64,000 bases of DNA from Rhodopseudomonas palustris (GCA_016215605.1 JACRJB010000049.1:38810-102809); one strand, 5' to 3'. Counted from the stretch's first letter, positions 1-10,496 are shown. A program made the numbers and translations. The notes: generated by a model from the letters alone, not told the origin.

Positions 1-101
1 TCCACGGCCACGATCACGCCACCGCGTGGTCGAGCAAGCTGCCGATCTCCGATCTCAAGAGCTTCTGGGGGGCGCTCGGCTGCGCTTGCTGGGCGGTGTG
101 A
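1..101 (+). CDS. C-terminal fragment of an unidentified protein truncated by the window start (...HGHDHATAWSSKLPISDLKSFWGALGCACWAV*)
   Basis: Open frame from base 3 to TGA at 99-101; next gene starts 1 nt later. Confidence 0.4.
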   Translation, partial: HGHDHATAWSSKLPISDLKSFWGALGCACWAV

Positions 102-102
102 C

Positions 103-528
103 GTGAAGTCGATCGGCGAGCCGCGGTGGGTGGCGACGATTCTGTCGTCGCCGCTGTTGTGGCATGCCGCGCGACTGGCGCTGGTGTCGGCCTATCTGCT
201 CGGCGGCTTCGCCAAGCTGAGCGACTTCCCGGGCGCAATCGCCGAGCAGGAGAGGTTCGGCCTGAACCCCGGCTGGCTGTGGGCGGCGCTCGCCATCGCG
301 GTCGAACTCGGCGGCTCGGCATTGCTGCTCGCCGATCGGCTGGTCTGGCTCGCCGCGGGCGCGCTCGGCGTACTCACCTTCGTGGCGATGCTGACCGCGA
401 ACGCCTTCTGGGCGGCCGCGCCCGCCGATCGCTGGATGCTGGCCAACGCCTTCTTCGAACATCTCGGGCTGATCGCCGGCCTCGCGCTGGTGGCGATCCT
501 GTCCGCCCGGACGCGACCGATATCCTGA
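103..528 (+). CDS. DoxX-like integral membrane protein
   Basis: GTG start, 141 aa, four hydrophobic segments, DoxX-type pattern (YLLGGFAKLSDFPGAI..). Confidence 0.7.
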   Translation: MKSIGEPRWVATILSSPLLWHAARLALVSAYLLGGFAKLSDFPGAIAEQERFGLNPGWLWAALAIAVELGGSALLLADRLVWLAAGALGVLTFVAMLTANAFWAAAPADRWMLANAFFEHLGLIAGLALVAILSARTRPIS

Positions 529-547
529 GGCTTGCAAGGAGACTCCC

Positions 548-1459
548 GTGAAACAGCTCTCGAAACCGATCCTGCTGCTGGCGATCGCCGCGCTGCTGAG
601 TTCGCCGGTCGCGGCGAAGCAGATGAAACAGGTCGTGGCCGTCGCGCCGCAATACGACACCACGCACGTCTATGTCGCGCCCGAAGAGGTCGACAAGTTC
701 GCGACGAGCTTTCTCGCCACCTTCGGCGGCAGGAGCACCAAGCAGGTGGTGGCGACCGTGACCCCGACGCCGAGCCGCACGACGTCGCAGCTGCTGCAGA
801 CGCCGGTCGGCACCGTTTCGCTGTTCGGCTTCAAGACGCCGATCCCGTATCCGTTCGGCGCCGAGCGCAACGGCTACCTGGTCAGCGACATCGACCTCGC
901 GGTCAAGCAGGCCCGCGCCGCCGGCGCCTCAGTGGTCGTGTCGACGTTCCCGGACCCGATCGGCCGCGATGCCGTCGTGCAGTGGCCCGGCGGCGTCAAC
1001 ATGCAGCTGTACTGGCACACGACCAAGCCGGACTACGCGGCGTTCGAGACGATTCCGGAGAACCGGGTCTACGTTCCGGCCGACAGGGCGGACGCGTTCG
1101 TGCGCAGCTTCGTGGCGTTCTCGCACGGCAAGGTCGTCTCCGAGTTGGCGAAGGCCTCCGGCGCCGAGATCGGCAGGCCCGACGCCTCGATCAAGCGGGT
1201 GCGGATCGAATCCGCGTTCGGCAAGATGGTGGTGCTCGTGACCGACGGCCATCTGCCGTATCCCTACGGCCGCGAGACCACCGGCTACGAGGTCGCCGAT
1301 CTGGCGGCGACGCTGAGCAAAGCGAAGGCGGCGGGCGTGACGGTGCTGACCGATCCCGTTAGGTTCGAGGATCGGACGGCCGCGATGCTGCAGTTTTCGG
1401 GCGGTTACGTCGCAGAAATTCACGCCATCACGGCGAAGCACGCGGCGATGGCGAAGTAA
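548..1459 (+). CDS. Exported glyoxalase/VOC-like protein with duplicated module
   Basis: 303 aa with signal peptide; two similar halves (VYVAPEEVDKFATSFLATFGG / VYVPADRADAFVRSFVAFSHG). Confidence 0.6.
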   Translation: MKQLSKPILLLAIAALLSSPVAAKQMKQVVAVAPQYDTTHVYVAPEEVDKFATSFLATFGGRSTKQVVATVTPTPSRTTSQLLQTPVGTVSLFGFKTPIPYPFGAERNGYLVSDIDLAVKQARAAGASVVVSTFPDPIGRDAVVQWPGGVNMQLYWHTTKPDYAAFETIPENRVYVPADRADAFVRSFVAFSHGKVVSELAKASGAEIGRPDASIKRVRIESAFGKMVVLVTDGHLPYPYGRETTGYEVADLAATLSKAKAAGVTVLTDPVRFEDRTAAMLQFSGGYVAEIHAITAKHAAMAK

Positions 1460-1471
1460 TCGATCTGGACT

Positions 1472-2902
1472 GTGAGGGGTGTGGTGAGGGACTGGCGGGA
1501 GGCGAGGGCTGCCTGGACGGCGCTGCCGCTGCTGGCGGCGGTGGCGCTGGCGGCGCCGGCCCGAGCCGCAGACGACGCGGCGTCGCCTGCCACGCGACCC
1601 GCGATCCAGACCAACCGCTGGGCCGAGGACTGGTCGGTGCTGGCCGATCCGCGGCTGCGCACCGAGCCGTTCGATGCGCTGAAATACATCCCGCTGTGGG
1701 CGAGCGATCCGAAAAGCTACGTGTCGCTCGGCGCGACCTTCCGGCAGCGCTTCGAGTCCAACGATGCGGCGGGTTTCGGCACGGCGGGGGCGCGGTCGGA
1801 CAGCTATTTCATTCAGCGTCTGCAGGTCCACGCCGACGTGCATTTCGACGCGAACTGGCGCGCCTTCGTCCAGCTCGAGGACGATCGCGCTTTCGACAAG
1901 CGGGTGGTGACCTCGGCGGATCAGGACCGTGCCGACCTGCGGCTGGCGTTCCTCGAATACACACGGAAATTTGCCGACGGCACGCTGAAGGCGCGGATCG
2001 GACGGCAGGACTTCGCGTTCGATCTGCAGCGCTTCGTCTCGTCGCGCGACGGCCCCAATGTGCGCCAGTCGTTCGACGCGATCTGGGCCGATTGGGAGAC
2101 CGGCACCTGGCGGTTCATCGGCTTCGTCAGCCGGCCGGTGCAGTATTTCGATCTTCGGCCGTTCGACGATCGCTCGAACGACCAGTTCCGCTTCAGCACG
2201 CTCCGCATCGAGCGCAAGGTGCTCGGCGACAACGAACTGTCGGGCTATTACTCACTGTATGAAAGGGCGGGCGCCAGATATCTCGACGCGCTCGGCGACG
2301 AGCGGCGCCATGTGTTCGACATCCGGTTCGCCGGCAAGGCCGCGCAGCTCGACTGGGATCTGGAGGCGATGGGGCAGCTCGGCCGGGTCGGCGCCAGCGA
2401 GGCGCGGGCCTGGGCGGTCGGCGCGCGCGCCGGCTACACGCTCGCGGCGGCCTGGCAGCCGCGGCTCGGGCTGCAGGTCGATGCGGCGTCCGGCGACAGC
2501 CGCCCCGGCGACGGCGTGCTCGGCACCTTCAATCCGCTGTTCCCGAACGGCTATTACTTCACGCTGTCCGGCTACACCGGCTACGCCAACCTCGTTCACC
2601 TCAAGCCGTCGCTCACGCTCAGCCCCGCGCCGCGGCTGAAAGTGATGGCGGCGGCCGGACTGCAATGGCGGGCGACCACCTCGGACGCGATCTATGGTCA
2701 GCCGAGCAATCCGATCGCGGGAACGGCGGGGACCGGCAGTCCGTGGACCGGCGCTTACGGCCAGCTCCGCCTCGACTACGCCTTCGACGCGCATCTCACC
2801 GGCGCGATCGAGGCGGTGCATTTCGAAGTCGGCGACACCATCCGCAACGCCGGCGGCCGCAGCAGCGACTATCTCGGCGCGCAGTTGCAGTACGGCTGGT
2901 AG
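1472..2902 (+). CDS. Alginate-export-type outer membrane beta-barrel protein
   Basis: 476 aa; signal peptide, barrel-like alternation, RQDFAFDLQRFVSSRDGPNVRQSFD motif, C-terminal aromatic residue. Confidence 0.75.
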   Translation: MRGVVRDWREARAAWTALPLLAAVALAAPARAADDAASPATRPAIQTNRWAEDWSVLADPRLRTEPFDALKYIPLWASDPKSYVSLGATFRQRFESNDAAGFGTAGARSDSYFIQRLQVHADVHFDANWRAFVQLEDDRAFDKRVVTSADQDRADLRLAFLEYTRKFADGTLKARIGRQDFAFDLQRFVSSRDGPNVRQSFDAIWADWETGTWRFIGFVSRPVQYFDLRPFDDRSNDQFRFSTLRIERKVLGDNELSGYYSLYERAGARYLDALGDERRHVFDIRFAGKAAQLDWDLEAMGQLGRVGASEARAWAVGARAGYTLAAAWQPRLGLQVDAASGDSRPGDGVLGTFNPLFPNGYYFTLSGYTGYANLVHLKPSLTLSPAPRLKVMAAAGLQWRATTSDAIYGQPSNPIAGTAGTGSPWTGAYGQLRLDYAFDAHLTGAIEAVHFEVGDTIRNAGGRSSDYLGAQLQYGW

Positions 2903-2919
2903 CACCGCCGGACAGCAAA

Positions 2920-2952
2920 CGGCCCGGCGCGACGCGTTGTCGGGCCGGGCCG
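2920..2952. terminator. Stem-loop (CGGCCCGGC/GCCGGGCCG) between convergent genes
   Basis: Perfect 9-bp arms at 2920-2928 and 2944-2952, T-rich sequence downstream. Confidence 0.6.
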
Positions 2953-2973
2953 CGTGGTTCTTTGATTTTGCGC

Positions 2974-3987
2974 TTACGACTTCACGAACGCCAGCAGGTC
3001 GGCGTTCAGCACGTCGGCGTGGGTGGTCAGCATGCCGTGCGGATAGCCCGGATAGGTCTTCAGCTTGCCGTTCTTCAGCAGCTTGACCGAGAGCCTGGCC
3101 GAGTCGTCGATCGGCACGATCTGGTCGTCCTCGCCGTGCAGCACCAGCGTCGGCACGCTGATCGCCTTGAGGTCGTCGGTCTGGTCGGTCTCCGAGAATG
3201 CCTTGATGCCGTCGTAGTGGGCGTTCGCGCCGCCCATCATGCCCTGCCGCCACCAATTGTTGACGACGCCCGGCAGCGTCTTCGCATCGGGACGGTTGAA
3301 GCCGTAGAACGGGCCGGCCGGGACGTCGAGGAAGAATTGCGCGCGGTTGTCGGCGAGCGCCTTGCGGAAGCCGTCGAACACTTCGATCGGCAGGCCGCCC
3401 GGGTTCTTGTCGGTCTTCAGCATCAGCGGCGGCACGGCGCTGACCAGCACCGCCTTGGCGACGCGGCCCTGCGGCTCGCCGAACTTGGCGACATAGCGCG
3501 CGACTTCGCCGCCGCCGGTGGAGTGGCCGATATGCACGGCGTTCTTCAGATCGAGATGTTCGGCGACGGCCGACGCGTCGGCGGCGTAGTGATCCATGTC
3601 GTGGCCGGTGTCGACCTGCGACGAGCGGCCGTGGCCGCGGCGGTCGTGGGCGACGACGCGATAGCCGTGGGCGCGGAAGAACAGCATCTGGGCGTCCCAG
3701 TCGTCGGACGACAGCGGCCAGCCGTGATGGAACACGATCGGCTGGGCCGACTTCGGACCCCAATCCTTGTAGTAGATCTCGACGCCGTCCTTGGTCTTGA
3801 CGTATCCGCTGCTCATCGGGTGGTCTCCTTTGGTCGATCGGGTGGGGTGGGTCGGTTGGGAAACGGCGCTGCCGGGAAGCAGCGCCACGGCGGCGGCGCC
3901 GATCATCAGGTCGCGACGGGAGATCTGCGGGGCGCGGCGCTGCGCGGTGTGCGAAGCGGCCTTTGTATCGCTGTCGTGCGTCGTCAT
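2974..3987 (-). CDS. Alpha/beta hydrolase, non-heme chloroperoxidase-like, with optional Tat leader; internal start at 3816
   Basis: [13 protein letters not shown] nucleophile elbow, [12 protein letters not shown]; upstream [22 protein letters not shown] Tat-like leader; AAAGGAGA precedes the internal ATG at 3816. Confidence 0.8.
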   Translation of the reverse strand: MTTHDSDTKAASHTAQRRAPQISRRDLMIGAAAVALLPGSAVSQPTHPTRSTKGDHPMSSGYVKTKDGVEIYYKDWGPKSAQPIVFHHGWPLSSDDWDAQMLFFRAHGYRVVAHDRRGHGRSSQVDTGHDMDHYAADASAVAEHLDLKNAVHIGHSTGGGEVARYVAKFGEPQGRVAKAVLVSAVPPLMLKTDKNPGGLPIEVFDGFRKALADNRAQFFLDVPAGPFYGFNRPDAKTLPGVVNNWWRQGMMGGANAHYDGIKAFSETDQTDDLKAISVPTLVLHGEDDQIVPIDDSARLSVKLLKNGKLKTYPGYPHGMLTTHADVLNADLLAFVKS

Positions 3988-4260
3988 CCGCTTCTCCGTT
4001 TCGAACCTCGCGATCCCGCCGCATCCATCGGCGCCGGCGGTCGCGTTGACGGTGCCAGTCACTGGTCGATTTCGTCGCTGACGTCGTTGTGGCCCTGTTT
4101 GGCTTGGATCTACCGCGGGTTCGCGCCGGGCTCTTGTCACTTCGCACGGCGACTTGAACAATAGCGCGGTGCCGGATCGGCCGGTCGGTTCGTTGACGCG
4201 GCAAAAGGGCGCTGCGCGGAACAACAAAGTCGTCGCAAGGCCGTCGTGCCGGGCCTCCGC

Positions 4261-7200
4261 CTAAGGCGAGCGCGGCAGCGAGAAGTGGAAGCCGGCGCCG
4301 TGCGGCTTGACCGAGGTCGCCCACAGCCGGCCGCCATGCGCTTCCACGATCGATTTGCTGATCGACAGTCCCATCCCCATGCCCTGCGGCTTGGTGGTGA
4401 CCAGGGCCTCGAACAACTGATCGATCCGATCCTCGTCGAAGCCGAGGCCATTGTCGGCGACGCTGACGATCACCGTGTCGCCTTCGCCGGTGGCGCTGGC
4501 GACGGTCAGCGTCCGGCGTCCCTCGATCGCCGCCAGCGACTCGATCGCGTTCATGCACAGGTTGAGCAGCACTTGCTGCAGCTGGACCTTGTTGCCGACC
4601 ACCACCGCGTCTGCGTCGGTCAACCGCGTTTCCAGGTGAATGTTGTTCTGGCGCAGTTCGCTCTGCAGGATGGTCAGGATCTCGCGCACGATGGCGTTGA
4701 CGTCGACCGGCGACATCTTCGGCGCCGACTTGACCGCCAGCCCGCGGATGGTTTGCACCACCTCGGCGGCGCGTCGGCCGTTCTCGATCACCCGGCGGGC
4801 GGCGTTTTTGGCTTCGGCGATCGACGGCTGCTCGTTGCCGAGCCAGCGCAGGCACACGTCGGCATTGGTGATGATCGCCGTCAGCGGCTGATTGATCTCG
4901 TGCGCGATCGAAATCACCAGTTCGCCGATCGCGGTCAGACGCGACATCCGCATCAGCTCGGATTGCGATTTCTGCAACGCCTCGACCAGCGCGTCCTTTT
5001 CTTCCAGGAAGGCGTTCTTCAGCGAAATCGCGGCCTGCGACGACAGCAGCTTCAGGATCGACAGCTTCAGCGGCGTGAACACGCCCGGCGACAGATCGTT
5101 CTCGAGGAAGATGACGGCGATCAGCTTGCTGCGCTTCATCAGCGGCAGGCAGAGCAGCGATCGCGATCCCGTTCGAACGATGTACGGATCGTCGGCGAAC
5201 GGGCTGTTCTGGGCGTCGTCGATGGTGATCGCCTCGCCGGTGCGGGCGGCGAGGTTGACGATCGAGGTCGGCAGTTCGTCCGCCGAGGCGCCGACGTCGC
5301 GCAGCGCGACAACGATGCCGTCGTCGCCGGTTCGCGCTTCGGCGCGGATCGCGAGGTCGTCGCCTTGCGGAAGGATCAGCAGCCCGCGCTGGGCGCCGGC
5401 GTGTTCGAGCACCAGCGTCATCAGCGTCTCCATCAGGCGCGGAACGCCCAATTCGCTGGAGACCGCCTCCGACGTCTTGACGATCGCGGCGAGATCGAAG
5501 CTCTCGGCGATGCTGAGCGGCATCTGCGTCGCGGCCGGGAAACTGGTCGCCAGGTCGGGATGTTCGCGGTCGAGCTGCTCCACTTTCGCGGCCGCGCCCC
5601 AGCGGTGATAGCAGTCCCGCGCCTTCGTCAGGTGGGCCTGATACGCCGTCTCGAACCCCTGCTGGCGGCAGAACCGGGCCGCCAGTTCGTGCGCCGTGGC
5701 TTCGACCTGCGACACCCGTCCCTGTCGCGACGATGCGACGGCCTGCTGATACAGCTGCATCGCCTCGAACGGCCGGCCCTGCAGCCGGGCGAGTTCCGCG
5801 GCGAGCAGCGCGGCGGCGCCGTTGTAGTTGCCGGGATTGTGGACCGCCCACGCCGCCATCTGGCGGTGAGCCGCCGCGAGTCGCTGTTCGAGTTCCGCGC
5901 GCGGCGCCGGCGGCGTGGTGGCGTCGGCATTGGCGGCGCTGATCACGCCGACATAGAACTGGAAGATCGAATATTCGTGGTGGCCGACCGTGGTCCACAG
6001 CAGCGGCTCGGCCTTGCGCAGCGCGGCGAACGCCGCGACGTAGTCACCGGAAAAGTAGCTCGCCTGCATCTTGCGGATCCAGAACCAGCAGGCGGCGATG
6101 TCGAGGCTGCGGTTGGCGGCGAGTTGCCGCTCGAACGCGTCTTCGTCGAAATCGGCGCTGTTCAGCGAGCCGAGCGTGACCGTGTCGCCGCGCAGCGCGC
6201 GGATCAGCTGGCGCTGGGTGGTGATGATGTGGACGATCAGGCCGAATTTCGCCCGCTGCATCAGCGCCAGCCGCGCCGAGGCTTCGGTCTCGACTTCGTC
6301 CAGCGGGTCCCCGGCCGACAGCCGGTTGGTGATCAGCGTGCACGAGGAAAACCCCGCATAGGTCAGATCGCCGGTTTCGACGGCTTCCTCGAAGGCGCGG
6401 CGGAGGAACGGCTGCGCCTCGTGCAGCGGCCGCGCCCAGGGCAGCACGTGGGCGCCGTAGGTGAGGTGCACGCGGGCCTTGTAGTGGCCGAGGCCGCGCG
6501 TCTCGACCAGCCGCAGGCCGAGGTCGCCGAAGCGGAAGGCGGCGTCGTAGTCGTCGAAACAGGGACCGATCACCATGCCGAGATACGCATAAGCGAGGGC
6601 GGAGGCGTCGCAATTGCCGTGCTGGACGCTGATATTGGCCATCCGGCACAGCAGCAGGCAGACCAGATTGAGATCGGTGAAGAACGCCGGCGCCAACGCG
6701 GCACTCATCACCGCCATCGGCGCCGCACGGGACTGATCGGTGATGGTCGGCAGGTCGATCAGCGAGTCGATGGCGCGTCCGCCGAGGCGCTGCGTCAGCA
6801 ACCGATATTCGGCCTTCGCCTCCTCGCGATCAGGATGCGGCGGCCAGGCGATGCCGAAGTCGCGGAGATAGACGAGGCAGGCTTCGATCGCGCGATCGCT
6901 GCGGTCGTTCGCGGTGTGGAGCGTGACCTGCAGCGCCACGAGATTGGCCAGCGCGTTCGGGCTCGGCGCTTTGCTCGCCAGGCGTTGCAGCCGTGCCTCC
7001 GCCTGCGTCAGCGCGCCGGTCAGGAAGTCGCATTCGGCGAGCTGGTATTCGACGTCGAAGGCGAGGTCCGCGTGGCGTTGCCAGCGATCCTCGCCGAGCA
7101 TCGACAGCGCCGTGCCGAGATAGGTCTGTGCCGAGCCGTAGGCGATCGCCTTCATGGCGGCGCGGCCGGCTTCGCGATTGAGCCGCGCCACCGCAAGCCG

Positions 7201-9357
7201 CTCCGACTCCGCGGTGATCAGCGCCGCCCCGAGATTGTAGTGGTTGACGAGCTGAAACAGCGCGTCGGGCCAGGTCGGGATGCTGGTGGCAAAATGGCGC
7301 GCGATCTCCAGATGCGTCGCGGGCAGATCGGACGGGTCGATCAGGCGATAGGCCGCCTCGCGGACGCGGTCGTGAACGAAGCGGTAGGTGTCGTCGGTCC
7401 GCAGCACCAGTTCGTTGGTCACCAGGTCCTGCAGTCCGTCGTGCACCTCGTCGGTCGACAGGTCGCACAGCCGCCCGAGCGGGCCGGCTTCGGCGCTCGT
7501 TCCGAGACAGGAGAACATTCGGAGAATGGCGCGGGTCCGCGGCGGCAGCCGGTCGAGCTTGCGGCTCATCAGGTCGACGACGTTGTCGGTGAAGCCCTTG
7601 CCCTCGATCAGTTCGACGTTCCAGGTCCACTGCTGGCGCAGCAGGTCGAAGCTGACGAGTTGTTCGTGGAGCAGTGACGAGAAAAACTGGATCGCGAAGA
7701 ACGGATTGCCGCCGGTCTTGCGATGGATCAGCGCCGCCAGCGTCGCCACCTGCTCGGGTTCGCTGCGCAGGACGTCGGCGACCAGCGCGCGGATGTGGAC
7801 CTGGCCGAGCGGCGCCAGCCGGATTTCCTCGATGTGCGAGACGGTGCGCCGGATGCTGTCCAGAGTCCGGCTCAGCGGATGGTCGGCGCCGACCTCGTTG
7901 TCGCGATACGCGCCGATCACCAGCAGGTGGTGGATCTCACCGTCGTCCGCGAGCCGGACCAGGAAGTCCGACGTGGCCTGATCGAGCCATTGCAGATCGT
8001 CGAGGAACAGCACCAGCGGGTGCTCGGGGCGGGCGATGGCGGCGATGAAGCGGCCCAGCACGGCCTGAAACAGGCTGCGGCTTTCCTGCGGCGGCAGGTT
8101 GGGCAGACACGGCTGATCGCCGATCACCAAAGCGAGGTCGGGCACCAGATTGACCATCAGCTCGCCGTGATCGCCGACGGCCGCCTGCAGCGTGCTTCGC
8201 CACTGCGCCAGAGCCTCGCTGTCGAGGCCGAGGATCTGGCGCACCAGCGATTGAAACGCCTGGGCCAGGGTGGCGAACGGAATGTCGCGCTTGTACTGGT
8301 CGAACTTGCCGGCGATGAACCAGCCGTTGCTGGGCGTCAGGCTCTTGCGCAGTTCGTTGACGGCCGACGATTTGCCCGCACCGGAATATCCGGAGATCAG
8401 CACCCATTCGGCCGCGCCGGTCGAGGCCGCGCGATGATACGCCGACACGATCGCGTTGATCTCGACGTCCAGCCCGTAGAGTCTCTCCGGCATGCGGACG
8501 ACGCCGGCATCGTCGTGCGCGGTCAGCCTGACGCGCGCGGTGTGACCGTGGGCTTCCCACGCCGCCAGGCACGCCCGCAGATCGCGTTCGACTCCGGCGG
8601 CCGTCTGGTATCGGTCGTCGGCGCATTTCTCCAGCAGCCGAAACACCAGCCGTTCGATCGCGGCGGTCGCCGGCCCGGCGGCCGGCAGCGGATTGGGTCG
8701 CCGCGCAATATGGTGGTGAACCCATTGCGCCGGATTGGTCGCGTGAAACGGCAGGCCGCCCGACGCCAGCATCTGGTACAGGATGATTCCGAGCACGTAG
8801 AGATCGCTACGGCTGTCGACCGAGCGGTTGACCCGCCCGGTCTGCTCGGGGGACATGTAGATCGGTGAGCCCGGCATGGCGTCGTGGACGGCGAGATCGC
8901 GCCGCTCCCGGCGCGAGCGCGACGCTCCGCCGAGGCCGGTCAGCCGGACCTGATCCGCATCGTCGAGCCAGACCGAGTCGGGGTGCAGATGGCGATGCAC
9001 CAGCCCGCGCTCGTGGACATGGCCGAGCGCCCGGGCAAGCCCGATCGCCCGGCGCAGCAGGCTCGGCACCGACGCCGGCTGCCCGAGCAATTCCGACAGC
9101 GGCTTCGCGCCGTGATCCTCGATCAGCAGAGCGGTCCCGCCCGGGGCCGAGACCAGCTCGGACGGACGCACGACCAGTTCCGGATCGAGGTCGCGGGTGA
9201 GCGCGAATTCGAGCTTCAGTCGCTCCAGCGCGCAGGGCTCGCCGGCCGCCGCCATCAGCAGCAGTCGCGACTGCGTCGGGTCGTCGTCGCGGATTCGATG
9301 CAGGCTGAAATCGCCGTTGCGCCTCACGAAATCCAGCGGAGCTGCGATGTGCTTCAC
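4261..9357 (-). CDS. Multidomain Ser/Thr (pseudo)kinase - AAA ATPase - GAF - sensor histidine kinase
   Basis: 1698 aa; kinase-like N-terminus, Walker A GYSGAGKSS, GAF region, H-box SIAHEINQPLTAI, N-box LCMNAIESL, GMGMGLSIS. Confidence 0.85.
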   Translation of the reverse strand: MKHIAAPLDFVRRNGDFSLHRIRDDDPTQSRLLLMAAAGEPCALERLKLEFALTRDLDPELVVRPSELVSAPGGTALLIEDHGAKPLSELLGQPASVPSLLRRAIGLARALGHVHERGLVHRHLHPDSVWLDDADQVRLTGLGGASRSRRERRDLAVHDAMPGSPIYMSPEQTGRVNRSVDSRSDLYVLGIILYQMLASGGLPFHATNPAQWVHHHIARRPNPLPAAGPATAAIERLVFRLLEKCADDRYQTAAGVERDLRACLAAWEAHGHTARVRLTAHDDAGVVRMPERLYGLDVEINAIVSAYHRAASTGAAEWVLISGYSGAGKSSAVNELRKSLTPSNGWFIAGKFDQYKRDIPFATLAQAFQSLVRQILGLDSEALAQWRSTLQAAVGDHGELMVNLVPDLALVIGDQPCLPNLPPQESRSLFQAVLGRFIAAIARPEHPLVLFLDDLQWLDQATSDFLVRLADDGEIHHLLVIGAYRDNEVGADHPLSRTLDSIRRTVSHIEEIRLAPLGQVHIRALVADVLRSEPEQVATLAALIHRKTGGNPFFAIQFFSSLLHEQLVSFDLLRQQWTWNVELIEGKGFTDNVVDLMSRKLDRLPPRTRAILRMFSCLGTSAEAGPLGRLCDLSTDEVHDGLQDLVTNELVLRTDDTYRFVHDRVREAAYRLIDPSDLPATHLEIARHFATSIPTWPDALFQLVNHYNLGAALITAESERLAVARLNREAGRAAMKAIAYGSAQTYLGTALSMLGEDRWQRHADLAFDVEYQLAECDFLTGALTQAEARLQRLASKAPSPNALANLVALQVTLHTANDRSDRAIEACLVYLRDFGIAWPPHPDREEAKAEYRLLTQRLGGRAIDSLIDLPTITDQSRAAPMAVMSAALAPAFFTDLNLVCLLLCRMANISVQHGNCDASALAYAYLGMVIGPCFDDYDAAFRFGDLGLRLVETRGLGHYKARVHLTYGAHVLPWARPLHEAQPFLRRAFEEAVETGDLTYAGFSSCTLITNRLSAGDPLDEVETEASARLALMQRAKFGLIVHIITTQRQLIRALRGDTVTLGSLNSADFDEDAFERQLAANRSLDIAACWFWIRKMQASYFSGDYVAAFAALRKAEPLLWTTVGHHEYSIFQFYVGVISAANADATTPPAPRAELEQRLAAAHRQMAAWAVHNPGNYNGAAALLAAELARLQGRPFEAMQLYQQAVASSRQGRVSQVEATAHELAARFCRQQGFETAYQAHLTKARDCYHRWGAAAKVEQLDREHPDLATSFPAATQMPLSIAESFDLAAIVKTSEAVSSELGVPRLMETLMTLVLEHAGAQRGLLILPQGDDLAIRAEARTGDDGIVVALRDVGASADELPTSIVNLAARTGEAITIDDAQNSPFADDPYIVRTGSRSLLCLPLMKRSKLIAVIFLENDLSPGVFTPLKLSILKLLSSQAAISLKNAFLEEKDALVEALQKSQSELMRMSRLTAIGELVISIAHEINQPLTAIITNADVCLRWLGNEQPSIAEAKNAARRVIENGRRAAEVVQTIRGLAVKSAPKMSPVDVNAIVREILTILQSELRQNNIHLETRLTDADAVVVGNKVQLQQVLLNLCMNAIESLAAIEGRRTLTVASATGEGDTVIVSVADNGLGFDEDRIDQLFEALVTTKPQGMGMGLSISKSIVEAHGGRLWATSVKPHGAGFHFSLPRSP

Positions 9358-9388
9358 GGCAAGGCTCCGATGTTCGAGGGGCGGTCGA

Positions 9389-9775
9389 TCAACCGGGATC
9401 GCTGGTCGGTGGCGTCAGGGCCTGTTGAATACATTGTACCAGCACTTGCGCCTCGAACGGCTTGCTGAGGAACCCGAGCGCGCCGAGCGCCAGCGCGCGC
9501 GCCTCGATCCGTTCGTCGGGGAACGCCGTGATGAAGATCACCGGCGGCGCGCGGCCTTCGGAGATCAGCCGGGAATACAGGTCGAGCCCGTTGAGCCCCG
9601 CCATCTGAATATCGGTAATCAGACAGGCCGTCGACGAGCTCACGTCGGACTCGACATAGTGCTGCGCGGACGCAAAGCCGCGAGCCGAATATCCGAGCGA
9701 GCGAACCAGCCCCTCGATGGCGACCCGAACGTTTTCGTCGTCGTCGATCACCGCTATGATCTTGCCGATGGTCAT
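9389..9775 (-). CDS. Single-domain response regulator (REC)
   Basis: AVIDDDENVR, ITDIQMAGLNG, KPF motifs; start chosen for Shine-Dalgarno spacing (ORF can extend to 9817). Confidence 0.8.
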   Translation of the reverse strand: MTIGKIIAVIDDDENVRVAIEGLVRSLGYSARGFASAQHYVESDVSSSTACLITDIQMAGLNGLDLYSRLISEGRAPPVIFITAFPDERIEARALALGALGFLSKPFEAQVLVQCIQQALTPPTSDPG

Positions 9776-9863
9776 TTCGGCCATCCTCAAGGGTGATGCA
9801 GCGCGATCCGACGTCACAGAACTTTGCGGCAGGCTCCCCGGCCTTATAAGTCATACGATGGTG

Positions 9864-10496
9864 TTACATCGCGTCGCGCGAGGGACCGGCGATCACCTCC
9901 GCCATCCGCACCAGGTCGGCGAACGAGCGGGCGCCCATTTTCTTCATCACCCGGCCACGATGGATCTTGACGGTGATCTCGCTCAGCCCGAGATCGGCGG
10001 CGACGTTCTTGTTCATGGCCCCGGCGGAGACCATGTCGAACACCTGCTTCTCCCGCGGCGTCATCGCGGCATAGCGCTGCAACACGTCGTCGCGCCGGCG
10101 GTCGCTCTCGCGTCGCCGCCGGTCGAGCGCCACCGCCGCCGCCGCCGCATCCAGCATTTCCTGTTCGCGAAACGGCTTGGTGAGGAAGTCGACCGCCCCC
10201 GCCTTCATCCCGCGCACGGTCATCGGCACATCGCCGTAGCCGGTCATGAAGATGACGGGAATGCGAACGTCGAGCTTGGCGAGCATGTCCTGCAGGTCGA
10301 GGCCGCTGGTGCCGGGCAAGCGGACGTCGAGGATCAGGCAATTGGCCTCCGCCGGCACCCCCGCGGCCAGCAGATGCTGCGCCGATTCGAACGAAACGAC
10401 GCGGTTGCCGATCGATCTGAACAGACCGGCGAGCGCTTCTCTGACGCCGGCGTCGTCATCGACCACGACGATCAAAGGGCTGGGTGTTGCGGTCAT
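9864..10496 (-). CDS. FixJ/NodW-type response regulator (REC + LuxR HTH)
   Basis: VVDDDAGVREAL, ILDVRLPGTSGLD, TKPFREQ; C-terminal LTPREKQVFDMVSAGAMNKNVAADLGLSEITVKIHRGRVMKKM. Confidence 0.9.
   Translation of the reverse strand: MTATPSPLIVVVDDDAGVREALAGLFRSIGNRVVSFESAQHLLAAGVPAEANCLILDVRLPGTSGLDLQDMLAKLDVRIPVIFMTGYGDVPMTVRGMKAGAVDFLTKPFREQEMLDAAAAAVALDRRRRESDRRRDDVLQRYAAMTPREKQVFDMVSAGAMNKNVAADLGLSEITVKIHRGRVMKKMGARSFADLVRMAEVIAGPSRDAM

Noticed and set aside
2252-5998. 1248-aa minus-strand ORF
   Set aside because: Spans several real genes in the wrong frame; Arg-rich composition, no recognisable domain.
4246-7677. 1143-aa plus-strand ORF
   Set aside because: Shadow ORF antisense to the sensor kinase; Arg/Gln/Asp-rich low-complexity composition typical of high-GC antisense frames.
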